A stretch of DNA of 58,065 bases from contig DGQK01000073.1 in the NCBI GenBank assembly GCA_002390745.1, positions 1-58,065 on the forward strand, written 5' to 3'. Source of the DNA: Bacteroidetes bacterium UBA4416 (GTDB lineage: Bacteria; Bacteroidota; Bacteroidia; B-17B0; Aurantibacillaceae). Below, in pieces: positions 31,008 through 38,535 of this stretch. Numbering within the stretch: the first letter of the stretch is position 1; each line of letters opens with the position of its first letter. The notes below the pieces were generated by a model. That model searched no databases and was not told where the DNA came from. It worked only from the letters and a program-made list of their open reading frames with translations. Made by a program: the position numbers and the translations under genes.

Positions 31008-31015
31008 CAAAGATA
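31008..31015 (-). promoter_or_regulatory. -7 box of the cobalamin uptake operon
   Basis: TATCTTTG on the minus strand (CAAAGATA on the plus strand). Transcription from it would begin just before the riboswitch, so the leader contains the complete aptamer. Confidence 0.6.
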
Positions 31016-31249
31016 GCAATTTATTTTATGCTTCATTCCATTTAATTTCCTGGCCGGAGCTGCTGCTTCCGGGAGCTATTTAAACTTTATGCAGGTGTTA
31101 GTCTATGAATTTTTAATTTTCGGCGATATTAACGTTTATTTAATCGCTGCTAACCTCCTTATGCGTAATTTTACTTGTTTTTACTGATCACAGTTATTTC
31201 TTCGAATTTTTAGTTTTATTATAAAAGGTACTTGTAGTCGTTAATCATC

Positions 31250-32719
31250 ATGAAATTCACACCCAAAAACACAGCAGTTCCTTTTTTTATGAGTTTGCTC
31301 TTTGTCTGCCTGTTTTACCAAACAGCTTCGAAGGCACAATGCGCTGGTTTTCCTGCTACCATCGCCGATGCTGATTGTAGCGGAGCATCAGCCATGAGCA
31401 ATAACATGAATGCCAACAGCGGTACTTATGGCTATTGCGGAAGTTCTTCTTCAAGCGCCAGCTTCTCGGGGATCAATCTCAATGGCGCTACATTGCGCAT
31501 CTGCGGCAATACCACGCTCGGCTTCGGTAGCTGGAACAGTGGTTCGCTGGTGATCTCCTGCGGCGCAACAGTCACCATCAATTCCAACGTAAATTTAAAT
31601 ACCGGCTGCGGCATCGTCAATTATGGAACATTGATCATCAATGGCTCGCTCACCTATCAGAACAGCAATAACTTTGTTTATAACGAGCTGCCCACATCAA
31701 AAATGACCATCAGCGGCAACATTAATTTTCCAACTAACAACGGAACCAACGGCTATCTCAAAAATGCCGGGTATATTAAGGTAGGTGGCACTTACAACGC
31801 TTATGCCGGAACGCAGACCTGTTTTCTCAATGGTGGCAAGCTGGAATGCAACAATTTTGTATACATGGATCAGAATGCCAACTGCAATGGCATAGCCGGA
31901 AACCGGTTTGTCTTTGGTTCCGCAAGCGGCAGCTGCATCTTCCGTTACATCAACAACGCTACCTTGTATAAAGTATTTACAAGCGATAGCCGATGGTCTA
32001 TTTACCAGGCCAGTGGCTCATCGCAAACCATTGCGCCCCCTTGCAACAGTAACCCTACAGGTTGGGGCAATGCTACACTAGTGGCTTCGGCACCAGCCAT
32101 TACAGCTCCTTCCGGCGAGCAGCCCTGCAGCACCATCACCTGTCTTACCCTGCCGGTTGAGCTTCTGAAATTTTTTGCCCTGCCATCGGGGGAAGGAGTT
32201 GTGTTATCCTGGGCTACAGCTACAGAATCCAATTGCGACTATTTCGCTATCGAAAGAAGCATGGATATGCTTAACTGGAAACAGATCGCCACCGTTCCCG
32301 GTAGTGGAAACTCATCGGGAAGAAAAGATTACAGCTATACCGATGCTACTCCAGAAAAAGGCATCACGTATTACCGCTTGTCGCAGCACGACTATAACGG
32401 GCAGAGCCGCTATTCTGACCCCGTGTATGCCGAGCAGAATGATCCCGGGATAATTTCATCCTCGGTATTTCCGATGCCTTCACTTTCAGGCGAGGTTACG
32501 CTTGAGGTTTCAGGCATCGCTGAGACCGACCTCCACATAGAGGTCAGCAATCTGCTTGGTGAGCCAGTCCCTGCCAAAGTGGAACGCAAACCCGGATACA
32601 ACGATAATCAGAAGTACTATACGATCCATTTGCCGGAAGCCGGGCAGGTATTCTTTATTACCGTTTCCGACAGGCTAACGGTAAAAGCAAGGCATCGCGT
32701 GTACTCATTAGCGCAATAG
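31250..32719 (+). CDS. T9SS type A sorting domain surface protein
   Basis: A 489-residue exported protein of unknown ligand. Signal peptide (FFMSLLFVCLFYQTASKAQ), then a beta-helix-like region rich in Asn, Gly and Ser with repeated INGSLTYQ/ISGNINF/VGGTYNAY turns (about 40-260). The phrase LPVELLKFFALPSGEGVVLSW and the following ATESNCDYFAIERSMD are typical of the linker domain in Bacteroidota secreted proteins. The C-terminal SVFPMPSLSGEVTLEVSG...VSNLLGEPV...QVFFITVSD is a type A sorting tail. It is monocistronic between the riboswitch region and a convergent terminator. Confidence 0.82.
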   Translation: MKFTPKNTAVPFFMSLLFVCLFYQTASKAQCAGFPATIADADCSGASAMSNNMNANSGTYGYCGSSSSSASFSGINLNGATLRICGNTTLGFGSWNSGSLVISCGATVTINSNVNLNTGCGIVNYGTLIINGSLTYQNSNNFVYNELPTSKMTISGNINFPTNNGTNGYLKNAGYIKVGGTYNAYAGTQTCFLNGGKLECNNFVYMDQNANCNGIAGNRFVFGSASGSCIFRYINNATLYKVFTSDSRWSIYQASGSSQTIAPPCNSNPTGWGNATLVASAPAITAPSGEQPCSTITCLTLPVELLKFFALPSGEGVVLSWATATESNCDYFAIERSMDMLNWKQIATVPGSGNSSGRKDYSYTDATPEKGITYYRLSQHDYNGQSRYSDPVYAEQNDPGIISSSVFPMPSLSGEVTLEVSGIAETDLHIEVSNLLGEPVPAKVERKPGYNDNQKYYTIHLPEAGQVFFITVSDRLTVKARHRVYSLAQ

Positions 32720-32822
32720 CTGTTTATAACAGTGAAAAAAACCTGAAAGCGGATAGCCATCGGCTTATGTGTCATGTTTTTTCCTGCAACTGTAAGCCAC
32801 TTCGTGTTTTTTTGTGAGAATA

Positions 32823-32856
32823 AAAAAAGCGTTGCAGATTAGTGCAACGCTTTTTT
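32823..32856. terminator. Bidirectional terminator
   Basis: Perfect 14-bp stem AAAAAAGCGTTGCA / TGCAACGCTTTTTT with loop GATTAG, T-rich on both strands. It serves both the T9SS protein gene (plus) and the universal stress protein gene (minus). Confidence 0.88.
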
Positions 32857-32874
32857 AAGAAATAAATATGGTAC

Positions 32875-33780
32875 TTAGCTTCCGGATGTTCCTGCCAGGA
32901 TGCTCCAGCTGGCATTCTCAGGATGTTCTTCCGGTTTAATGCTTAACACGGGTGACTTGGCATGGTGAATTACCTGTAATGCAAAAGGGCCGAGGAAGAA
33001 TCCGCTCACTTCGGCATCCTGGTCGGTCATGATCGTGATCAGGTCGCCATTAACTTCATGGCAATAGTTCACAATAGCCACCGCCCTGTTTTTTACTTTT
33101 TCAATCAATTTCACGGTATAGTTAAGGCCTTTCTCTTTAGCTGCCGTTTCTACCTGGTGAAGCATCACCTCCATCGGGCGTTTTTCATTCTCTTCGTTGG
33201 TAGCCAATACACCGATAATGTGAACATGAGCCGCAAAACACTTGGCGAATTCTAGCGTCAGCACTACTTTTTGGCGGCTATGAGCCGAATTGTCGATAGG
33301 CAGGATAATATTCTTATAGCCGAGCCTTGTGGCATGCTCGCTCATCGTCATCACAGGACAAGGGCTTTTGGTAATCACCTTCAATGCGTTGCTTCCAATC
33401 GTCAGATCCTCCCAGGCACTGTAGCCATGCGTGCCCATCACGATCATACCGGCCTCAATCTCTTTGGCAAATTTCACGATCTCGGAAGTCGGATTTCCCG
33501 TAACAACGGCAGTGGTTACATTTACGCCATACGTTGTTCTGATGTCGGTGGCCAGCTCATTCAGTTTTTGCTGCACAGAGCTCGAGCCCTGTTCAATGCT
33601 TTCCATAGTGACATTAGGCATAAAAACATTGAAATGCTCCCAGTGCTTGCTGATCACATGCAGCAGAAACACTTCGCCTTTGGTATATTGTGCCAGAAAT
33701 GCTCCGTGCTTGATTGCCAGCAAAGATGTTTCAGAAAAATCGGTGGTAATGATGATTTTTTTTGTGTCTAAAGTTATCAT
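32875..33780 (-). CDS. Universal stress protein with two UspA domains
   Basis: A 301-residue cytoplasmic protein with two UspA domains in tandem. The first (about 1-145) begins KKIIITTDFSETSLLAIKHG and carries the ATP-binding pattern G-x2-G-x9-G-S as GTHGYSAWEDLTIGSNAL. The second (about 150-290) begins KNIILPIDNSAHSRQKV, but its nucleotide loop is degenerate (TDQDAEVSGFFLGPFAL), so only the first probably binds ATP. Tandem UspAs are usual in Bacteroidota; the precise stress signal cannot be read here. No operon partner. Confidence 0.88.
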   Translation of the reverse strand: MITLDTKKIIITTDFSETSLLAIKHGAFLAQYTKGEVFLLHVISKHWEHFNVFMPNVTMESIEQGSSSVQQKLNELATDIRTTYGVNVTTAVVTGNPTSEIVKFAKEIEAGMIVMGTHGYSAWEDLTIGSNALKVITKSPCPVMTMSEHATRLGYKNIILPIDNSAHSRQKVVLTLEFAKCFAAHVHIIGVLATNEENEKRPMEVMLHQVETAAKEKGLNYTVKLIEKVKNRAVAIVNYCHEVNGDLITIMTDQDAEVSGFFLGPFALQVIHHAKSPVLSIKPEEHPENASWSILAGTSGS

Positions 33781-33863
33781 ATGAGTTGAGGTGTTAGTGG
33801 TTTTAGTCTTGTCCTTGTAAATGTAATACTTTTTTTAAAAGTTTATGCCAGTATGCGGTCCTT

Positions 33864-35117
33864 TTAATGGCTGATCCTTTCTACCTCCTGTGGATTATGT
33901 TTGTGCTTGAACAGCACTGCAAAAAGCACGGCGATGACGAGCGCATAAGCTGCAAAGCTCAGCCAGATATTGTGCCAGTCTTTTCCCGTTTCGGATGTGA
34001 AAAAATGATCGATGAGATAGCCGCTCGAAAGGCTGCCAAAGATAGCGCCCACACCGTTCGTCATCATCATGAACAGGCCCTGGGCCGATGAACGGATGGT
34101 GGAGTTGGTAGATGTTTCGATAAACAGCGAGCCCGACACATTGAAAAAGTCGAAAGCCATGCCATACACGATACAGGAAGCAATGATCATCCATAAGCCG
34201 TCTGTTGGATTGCCATAGGCGAATAAGCCAAAACGAAGCACCCAGGCCACCATGCTGAAGAGCATTACCATTTTTATCCCGAATTTTTTTAAGAAAAAGG
34301 GAATGGCCAGGATGAAAAGCGTTTCGGAGATCTGGGAAATAGACATGATGATGGTAGAGTATTTGACCACAAAAGAATCGGCATACTGCGGCTGGTGCTT
34401 GAAGTCGTCGAGGAACACATCGCCGTAGGCATTGGTAAGCTGTAGCGCAGCGCCCAGGAACATACTGAAGATGAAAAATAGCGCCAGCTTGTAATTGGCA
34501 AACAGTTTAAAAGACGTCAGCCCTATCAGGTCCAAGAAGGAATGGTTCTGCTCCGTTTTGTGTTGTGGCTTGCACTTCGGCAGCGAGAAGGCATAAAGGC
34601 CAAGGCTGATGGCGGCGGCTGCGGCAATATAAAATTGATTTTCAGAAGCTTTGTTGCCCGTTAAATTTGTCATCCACATCGCAGCAATGAAGCCAACCGT
34701 TCCCCAAACCCTGATGGGAGGAAAATCTTTGACCACATCCGCACCATTGTTTTTTAAGGCATGGTAAGCTACCGAATTGGATAAGGCAATAGTGGGCATG
34801 TAAAAAATCATAGCCACCAGGATCACCCAGAAAAAGCTGGAAGGATTTGTAACCTGAGGAACGTATGCCAGGGTGATGCCGCCCAGAATGTGGAGTATGC
34901 CGTACAGTTTCTCGGCGTTCAGCCATCGGTCGGCGATAATGCCGCAGATCGTCGGCATAAAGATAGACGCTATCCCCATAGTGGAAAATATCGCGCTGAA
35001 TTGGGTAGCATCCCACTGTTTGGTCCCAAACCAATAATTTGCTACTGTAATAAGCCAGGCCCCCCATACAAAAAACTGCAGGAAGCTCATCACGGTTAAC
35101 CGTACTTTCAAACTCAT
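33864..35117 (-). CDS. MFS nucleoside:H+ symporter (NupG-like)
   Basis: A 417-residue inner-membrane protein with about 12 transmembrane helices. The N-terminus LKVRLTVMSFLQFFVWGAWLITVANYWF and GIIADRWLNAEKLYGILHILGG are characteristic of the NupG/XapB nucleoside symporter branch of the major facilitator superfamily, as is IETSTNSTIRSSAQGLFMMMTNGVGAIFG in the C-terminal half. It likely imports nucleosides with protons; substrate range cannot be told. It is upstream of the UspA gene on the same strand with an 83-nt gap, so cotranscription is uncertain. Confidence 0.87.
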   Translation of the reverse strand: MSLKVRLTVMSFLQFFVWGAWLITVANYWFGTKQWDATQFSAIFSTMGIASIFMPTICGIIADRWLNAEKLYGILHILGGITLAYVPQVTNPSSFFWVILVAMIFYMPTIALSNSVAYHALKNNGADVVKDFPPIRVWGTVGFIAAMWMTNLTGNKASENQFYIAAAAAISLGLYAFSLPKCKPQHKTEQNHSFLDLIGLTSFKLFANYKLALFFIFSMFLGAALQLTNAYGDVFLDDFKHQPQYADSFVVKYSTIIMSISQISETLFILAIPFFLKKFGIKMVMLFSMVAWVLRFGLFAYGNPTDGLWMIIASCIVYGMAFDFFNVSGSLFIETSTNSTIRSSAQGLFMMMTNGVGAIFGSLSSGYLIDHFFTSETGKDWHNIWLSFAAYALVIAVLFAVLFKHKHNPQEVERISH

Positions 35118-35265
35118 ATCTTAATGTATTGTCTTTATTTAAGCCAATCACCACGACGCAGAACATGCCATTGCCTCCACGCCGTCATTAGCTAAGTGAT
35201 AGCAAGATAAAAAAAGATTTGACATGTCACTAAAATATAATTAAAGTATTATATCATTTAAAAAA

Positions 35266-35271
35266 AGGAGG
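35266..35271 (+). promoter_or_regulatory. Strong Shine-Dalgarno site, unusual for this genome
   Basis: AGGAGG ends 2 nt before an ATG at 35274 and 5 nt before a second ATG at 35277. A 2-nt spacing is too short for efficient initiation, so the site favours 35277. Nearly all other genes in the window lack such a site. Confidence 0.65.
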
Positions 35272-35276
35272 AAATG

Positions 35277-36131
35277 ATGAGAACGGGATTTGTAGCACTT
35301 GCCCTCGGTACCTGTCTTTTGTTTATGCAGCAGGCGCATAGCAGAACGGTGGTCGATGTTCAGAAAGCGATCGATAAGAAATACATCAGTGCCAAAGCCC
35401 TTTGCAGCGGCGGCCTGCAGCTCGACTACCATGTGTCGAACCTCCTGAACGATTCGCTTTATGTTACAATCCCGGCTGGCTGGCGCTTCAATTCCGACGC
35501 CGGCGCCAGCGATTACCAGGATATCCTGATGACCCGCCGCGAGATCCTGGCCCTGAAACCGAAAGAAAGCAAACGCTTCAGCCTGAAAGGCTTTTGCTGC
35601 GAAGCCAGTAAATCCGGTCCCAAAGCCGGCGCCCCTTATACCTCCGGAAAAATGGCAGACAGCAGCCTCGTTTCGCTGGCACGCTACCTCAGCAGCAATC
35701 CCATCGACCAGAATACCCAGCAATATGCCGTGTGGGCCGTCAGCGACCGGAAAGAAACAGCCAACATCACACACAGCAACGATTCTCTGGCTGCCATGCT
35801 CCGTGCTTTTGTTTCAGGACTTAAAGGCGAACCTTTGCCCTGGTATACCCTTCTCAAAAAGGCCGTTGTAACGGCAAGTGGCGATGTCAACGATTATCCG
35901 GTCCGCTTCCGGGCCAGCATTCCTTATACGGTAGCCAAAGAGTGCTACTCCTACTGCTATATCGTGGACGAGAAAGGGCATACCGTATCCGGGATCTTCG
36001 GAAAATGGCTCCTGCCGCAGGAAAGCAACTATACCGCCAGCTTCAATGTGACAAATCTGAAAAAAGGCGAATACAGGCTCATCCTGGAAAGCAAGGAGGC
36101 TTCTCTTTTCGAAAAAAGCTTCCGGATATAG
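35277..36131 (+). CDS. Exported protein of unknown function
   Basis: A 284-residue protein with a signal peptide (MRTGFVALALGTCLLFMQQAHS) and no recognised domain. It contains several Cys (SAKALCSGGLQLDY, KGFCCEAS, KECYSYCYI) that could form disulphides in the periplasm, and beta-strand-rich segments ending LKKGEYRLILESKEASLFEKSF, which looks like an Ig-like fold. No sorting tail, lipobox or membrane segment. Start at 35277 by Shine-Dalgarno spacing, although the ATG at 35274 is equally in frame. It is transcribed alone, divergent from the MFS gene. Confidence 0.65.
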   Translation: MRTGFVALALGTCLLFMQQAHSRTVVDVQKAIDKKYISAKALCSGGLQLDYHVSNLLNDSLYVTIPAGWRFNSDAGASDYQDILMTRREILALKPKESKRFSLKGFCCEASKSGPKAGAPYTSGKMADSSLVSLARYLSSNPIDQNTQQYAVWAVSDRKETANITHSNDSLAAMLRAFVSGLKGEPLPWYTLLKKAVVTASGDVNDYPVRFRASIPYTVAKECYSYCYIVDEKGHTVSGIFGKWLLPQESNYTASFNVTNLKKGEYRLILESKEASLFEKSFRI

Positions 36132-36220
36132 GTTTAATTTGTTGTTAGTCAGTGATTTATGCAAATGTTAACCTGCCCTTATTTTTTAGATCAAAGATTA
36201 GTATAATTCAATTAAATTTT

Positions 36221-36228
36221 TACTTTTG
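36221..36228 (+). promoter_or_regulatory. -7 box of the 73-residue protein gene
   Basis: TACTTTTG matches TAnnTTTG, 23 nt before the ATG at 36252. Confidence 0.55.
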
Positions 36229-36251
36229 CAGGAAAATAAAAATAAAGCATT

Positions 36252-36473
36252 ATGTATTGGACATTAGAATTGGCATCATGGTTAGAAGATGCGCCTTGGC
36301 CTGCAACTAAGGATGAATTAATAGATTTCGCCATTCGTTCCGGTGCACCGATGGAAGTGATAGAGAACCTGCAGGAGATGGAAGATGAAGGAGAAGCTTA
36401 TGAAACCATAGAAGAGATCTGGCCGGATTATCCGACGAAAGACGACTTCTTTTTCAACGAAGACGAATATTAA
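36252..36473 (+). CDS. Small acidic DUF2795-like protein
   Basis: A 73-residue acidic protein beginning MYWTLELASWLEDAPWPATKDELIDFAIRSG, which fits the DUF2795 family: helical, with the APWPATKDELI motif conserved. It has no signal peptide. Function unknown. It has its own -7 box and a strong terminator, so it is a monocistronic gene and probably well expressed. Confidence 0.75.
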   Translation: MYWTLELASWLEDAPWPATKDELIDFAIRSGAPMEVIENLQEMEDEGEAYETIEEIWPDYPTKDDFFFNEDEY

Positions 36474-36474
36474 A

Positions 36475-36505
36475 AAAAGCCCCTGCGATCATCGCGGGGG
36501 CTTTT
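36475..36505. terminator. Bidirectional terminator
   Basis: Stem AAAAGCCCCTGCGAT / ATCGCGGGGGCTTTT (one G-T wobble) with a single-base loop region, T-rich on both sides. It sits between the DUF2795-like gene (plus) and the 137-residue secreted protein gene (minus). Confidence 0.82.
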
Positions 36506-36530
36506 GCTTTACACAAGCGTGTATCTGGTG

Positions 36531-36944
36531 CTAGTCTGCGTCCAGTGCGTCTGGCCTACCGGCCGCTTTTTTCTCTTTCTGAACCGCTTTCAGCTTCTCA
36601 ATTTGCTCAGGCGTCAATACTGCCTTGACATTTGCATGAAATTCTTTTTTCAGCGCTTTCATTTCGGCCTCTTTGCCTTCCTTATTTTCTGCTGTTTTGT
36701 ATTTCGCGCGGATCTCATCCGCTTTTTTCACTTTTGCCAAAGCCAGTTCGTAAATTTTCGGCTTCTGCTCTTCCGTTAAGGTGATCTCTGCGCCGAGGGC
36801 ATCGACATGTTTTTGTGCACGTTGCTCAGGAGTTGCATTTTTGGCCTCCTTGTTGGCGCCTTTTCTTTCGCCAGTAGCAGATTTTTGTGCGTTTACAGTT
36901 GTTAAACTTAATAAACAAGCTGCGATTAAAATTACTTTTTTCAT
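36531..36944 (-). CDS. Secreted Spy/CpxP-like helical protein (DUF4890 type)
   Basis: A 137-residue periplasmic protein: signal peptide (MKKVILIAACLLSLTTVNAQ), then two helical repeats around ITLTEEQKPKIYELALAKVKKADEIRAKY and AVLTPEQIEKLKAVQKEKK, the LTxEQ-type motif of the Spy/CpxP/LTXXQ fold. Such proteins act as periplasmic chaperones or metal/stress sensors in other bacteria; role here unknown. The C-terminus ends ALDAD. Confidence 0.78.
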   Translation of the reverse strand: MKKVILIAACLLSLTTVNAQKSATGERKGANKEAKNATPEQRAQKHVDALGAEITLTEEQKPKIYELALAKVKKADEIRAKYKTAENKEGKEAEMKALKKEFHANVKAVLTPEQIEKLKAVQKEKKAAGRPDALDAD

Positions 36945-37040
36945 GATGTTTGGTTTGTATTAATTGGTGTTTGGATCACTCTGACTGGATAAAGCTTAAA
37001 TGCGGTTATGCATTTGTAAAAAATTAACGTTTCTCAGGAA

Positions 37041-37319
37041 TTATTTTTTGCTTCCTGTTTTGGCAGCTTCCTTTGCTGCGGCTGCTTTGGAAGGTTTCGT
37101 TTCCGCTATTTCATCAGCTTTGCAGTTTTTGCAGGGCTCGTATCCCTGTTTTTTGGCCTCGGCAAGCTCTATGCCTTTCTTGCCTGTTTTCACAATACTG
37201 CAATTTTTGGCGTGGTACTTTTTACCACTTTCCGTAACATAAACGGTTTGAGCCTTCAGTTTTGCCGTGCTGAGCAGGAAAAACAAAAGGAAGAAAGAAA
37301 CAACTTTTTTTAGTGTCAT
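37041..37319 (-). CDS. Small secreted protein with Ada-like HxxxC/CxxC zinc motif
   Basis: A 92-residue protein: signal peptide (KVVSFFLLFFLLSTAKLKAQ), then a compact domain YVTESGKKYHAKNCSIVKTG...LAEAKKQGYEPCKNCKADE, with metal ligands HAKNC and CKNC. This resembles the Ada-type metal-binding module that is fused to nucleases and other secreted proteins in Bacteroidota. The Ala/Lys-rich C-terminus is probably disordered. Function unknown; likely zinc-binding. Confidence 0.72.
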   Translation of the reverse strand: MTLKKVVSFFLLFFLLSTAKLKAQTVYVTESGKKYHAKNCSIVKTGKKGIELAEAKKQGYEPCKNCKADEIAETKPSKAAAAKEAAKTGSKK

Positions 37320-37354
37320 GGCTTCTTAAATTTAAATTGTTAGCTATAGATGAA

Positions 37355-38362
37355 TTAATACTGGACTTTCGGGATCATGCCCCGGATTCCCATATCTACC
37401 GGGTATTCGCCGCTTTCAGGCTGGTAGTAGCCGTCGGCGGTTCCTACCTCATGCCACTCAAAGCTTTTATTGGTAGATAAGGACACGGTAACAATAATGT
37501 TCTGGGTTTCGCTGCCGGTAATTGTGAGCGGTTGTGCTGTTCCGTTGTTATCAGCAAACACCGCGGTTACCACGCAGCTGCCGGCCGGGATCGGCGAATT
37601 GGCAAAGTTAGGATTCACCACGGTTGTGGCACCCGAAGAAGCCTGTCCGTCGAGCATATAATATCCGAAGCCGCTGATGTTGGTCTCGAAACCCCAATAC
37701 CCTTGCGGGTGGGTGGTATTAGGCCCGCCTACTGACGCAGAAGGCACATAGTCCTGTGTTTTGATCTTATACTTTTCGACATAGGTTCTGTAGCCCAGGA
37801 AAGAAGCCAGGGTGCCGTTGCCAATGTGGTTGCCCGGAATCGCGTTCGCCTTGTAAGGGATATCATAATTCTGGTACGACAAGGACAGGCGCAGCCATTT
37901 GTAAGTTCCCGCCGTTACTTGGCTCAGTGGAATAGAGTAGAAGGTTACTCCCTGCCTGACAACGGTCGACTGGCTGAAGTCGATGGCGTTAGCGCCGCCT
38001 TTGGTGGTTTCAGGAGCTTTATAAAGCACCTTTCCTGCACCAAGCGCCGTCAGGTCGTTTTGCGCCAGCTCTACATAATGCGCAGCCATGCGGTTGAAAC
38101 GGGGAGAGTAAGCGCCATTGCCTGCGGCAACCGTCGAAGGGTTCCCGAAGTTATCGAGCCTTACCTGTGTGGAATCGAATTTGAATTGAAAGATCAGCTG
38201 CGGCCCTGTGCCCGTGCTGGTCCATACGGTATCGGGATATATCTTTGTGGAAGCACCGGTGGTGGTGGCTGGCGGATCAGGTTCCGGTTCAGGATCGTCG
38301 GTTTTTTTCTTACACGAAAATACTACCGCCGCAATTAAAAAAAAGGGGATGATTTTGTTCAT
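37355..38362 (-). CDS. Outer-membrane-type lipoprotein of unknown function
   Basis: A 335-residue lipoprotein: signal peptide ending FFLIAAVVFSC (lipid-anchored Cys17) followed by KKKTDDPEPEPDPPATTT, a charged, Pro-rich linker typical of surface-exposed lipoproteins in this phylum. The body is beta-rich, with TVVRQGVTFYSIPLSQVTAGTYKWLRLSLSYQNYD and GYWGFETNISGFGYYMLDGQ, but no domain name is recognised. It is downstream of ftsH but separated by a strong terminator and has its own -7 box, so it is a separate unit. Confidence 0.72.
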   Translation of the reverse strand: MNKIIPFFLIAAVVFSCKKKTDDPEPEPDPPATTTGASTKIYPDTVWTSTGTGPQLIFQFKFDSTQVRLDNFGNPSTVAAGNGAYSPRFNRMAAHYVELAQNDLTALGAGKVLYKAPETTKGGANAIDFSQSTVVRQGVTFYSIPLSQVTAGTYKWLRLSLSYQNYDIPYKANAIPGNHIGNGTLASFLGYRTYVEKYKIKTQDYVPSASVGGPNTTHPQGYWGFETNISGFGYYMLDGQASSGATTVVNPNFANSPIPAGSCVVTAVFADNNGTAQPLTITGSETQNIIVTVSLSTNKSFEWHEVGTADGYYQPESGEYPVDMGIRGMIPKVQY

Positions 38363-38394
38363 GACGTAGGCTTGTGATTAGTAAAACGAATGTA

Positions 38395-38402
38395 CAAAAC
38401 TA
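38395..38402 (-). promoter_or_regulatory. -7 box of the lipoprotein gene
   Basis: TAGTTTTG on the minus strand matches TAnnTTTG and ends 32 nt before the ATG at 38362. Confidence 0.45.
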
Positions 38403-38471
38403 TTTCGTCAAATAAAAAACCGGAGCTGCTCAATCGCCGGCTCAATCTGATAAATGGCCTTTTATTAAGCA

Positions 38472-38507
38472 AAAAATCCTTTTACCGGAAGGTAAAAGGA
38501 TTTTTTA
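38472..38507 (-). terminator. Terminator of the rsfS-ftsH operon
   Basis: Perfect 16-bp stem AAAAAATCCTTTTACC / GGTAAAAGGATTTTTT with loop GGAA. On the minus strand it lies 28 nt beyond the ftsH stop and ends in six Ts. Confidence 0.9.
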
Positions 38508-38535
38508 GGTATAGATCTACAACTTTTATACAGAT

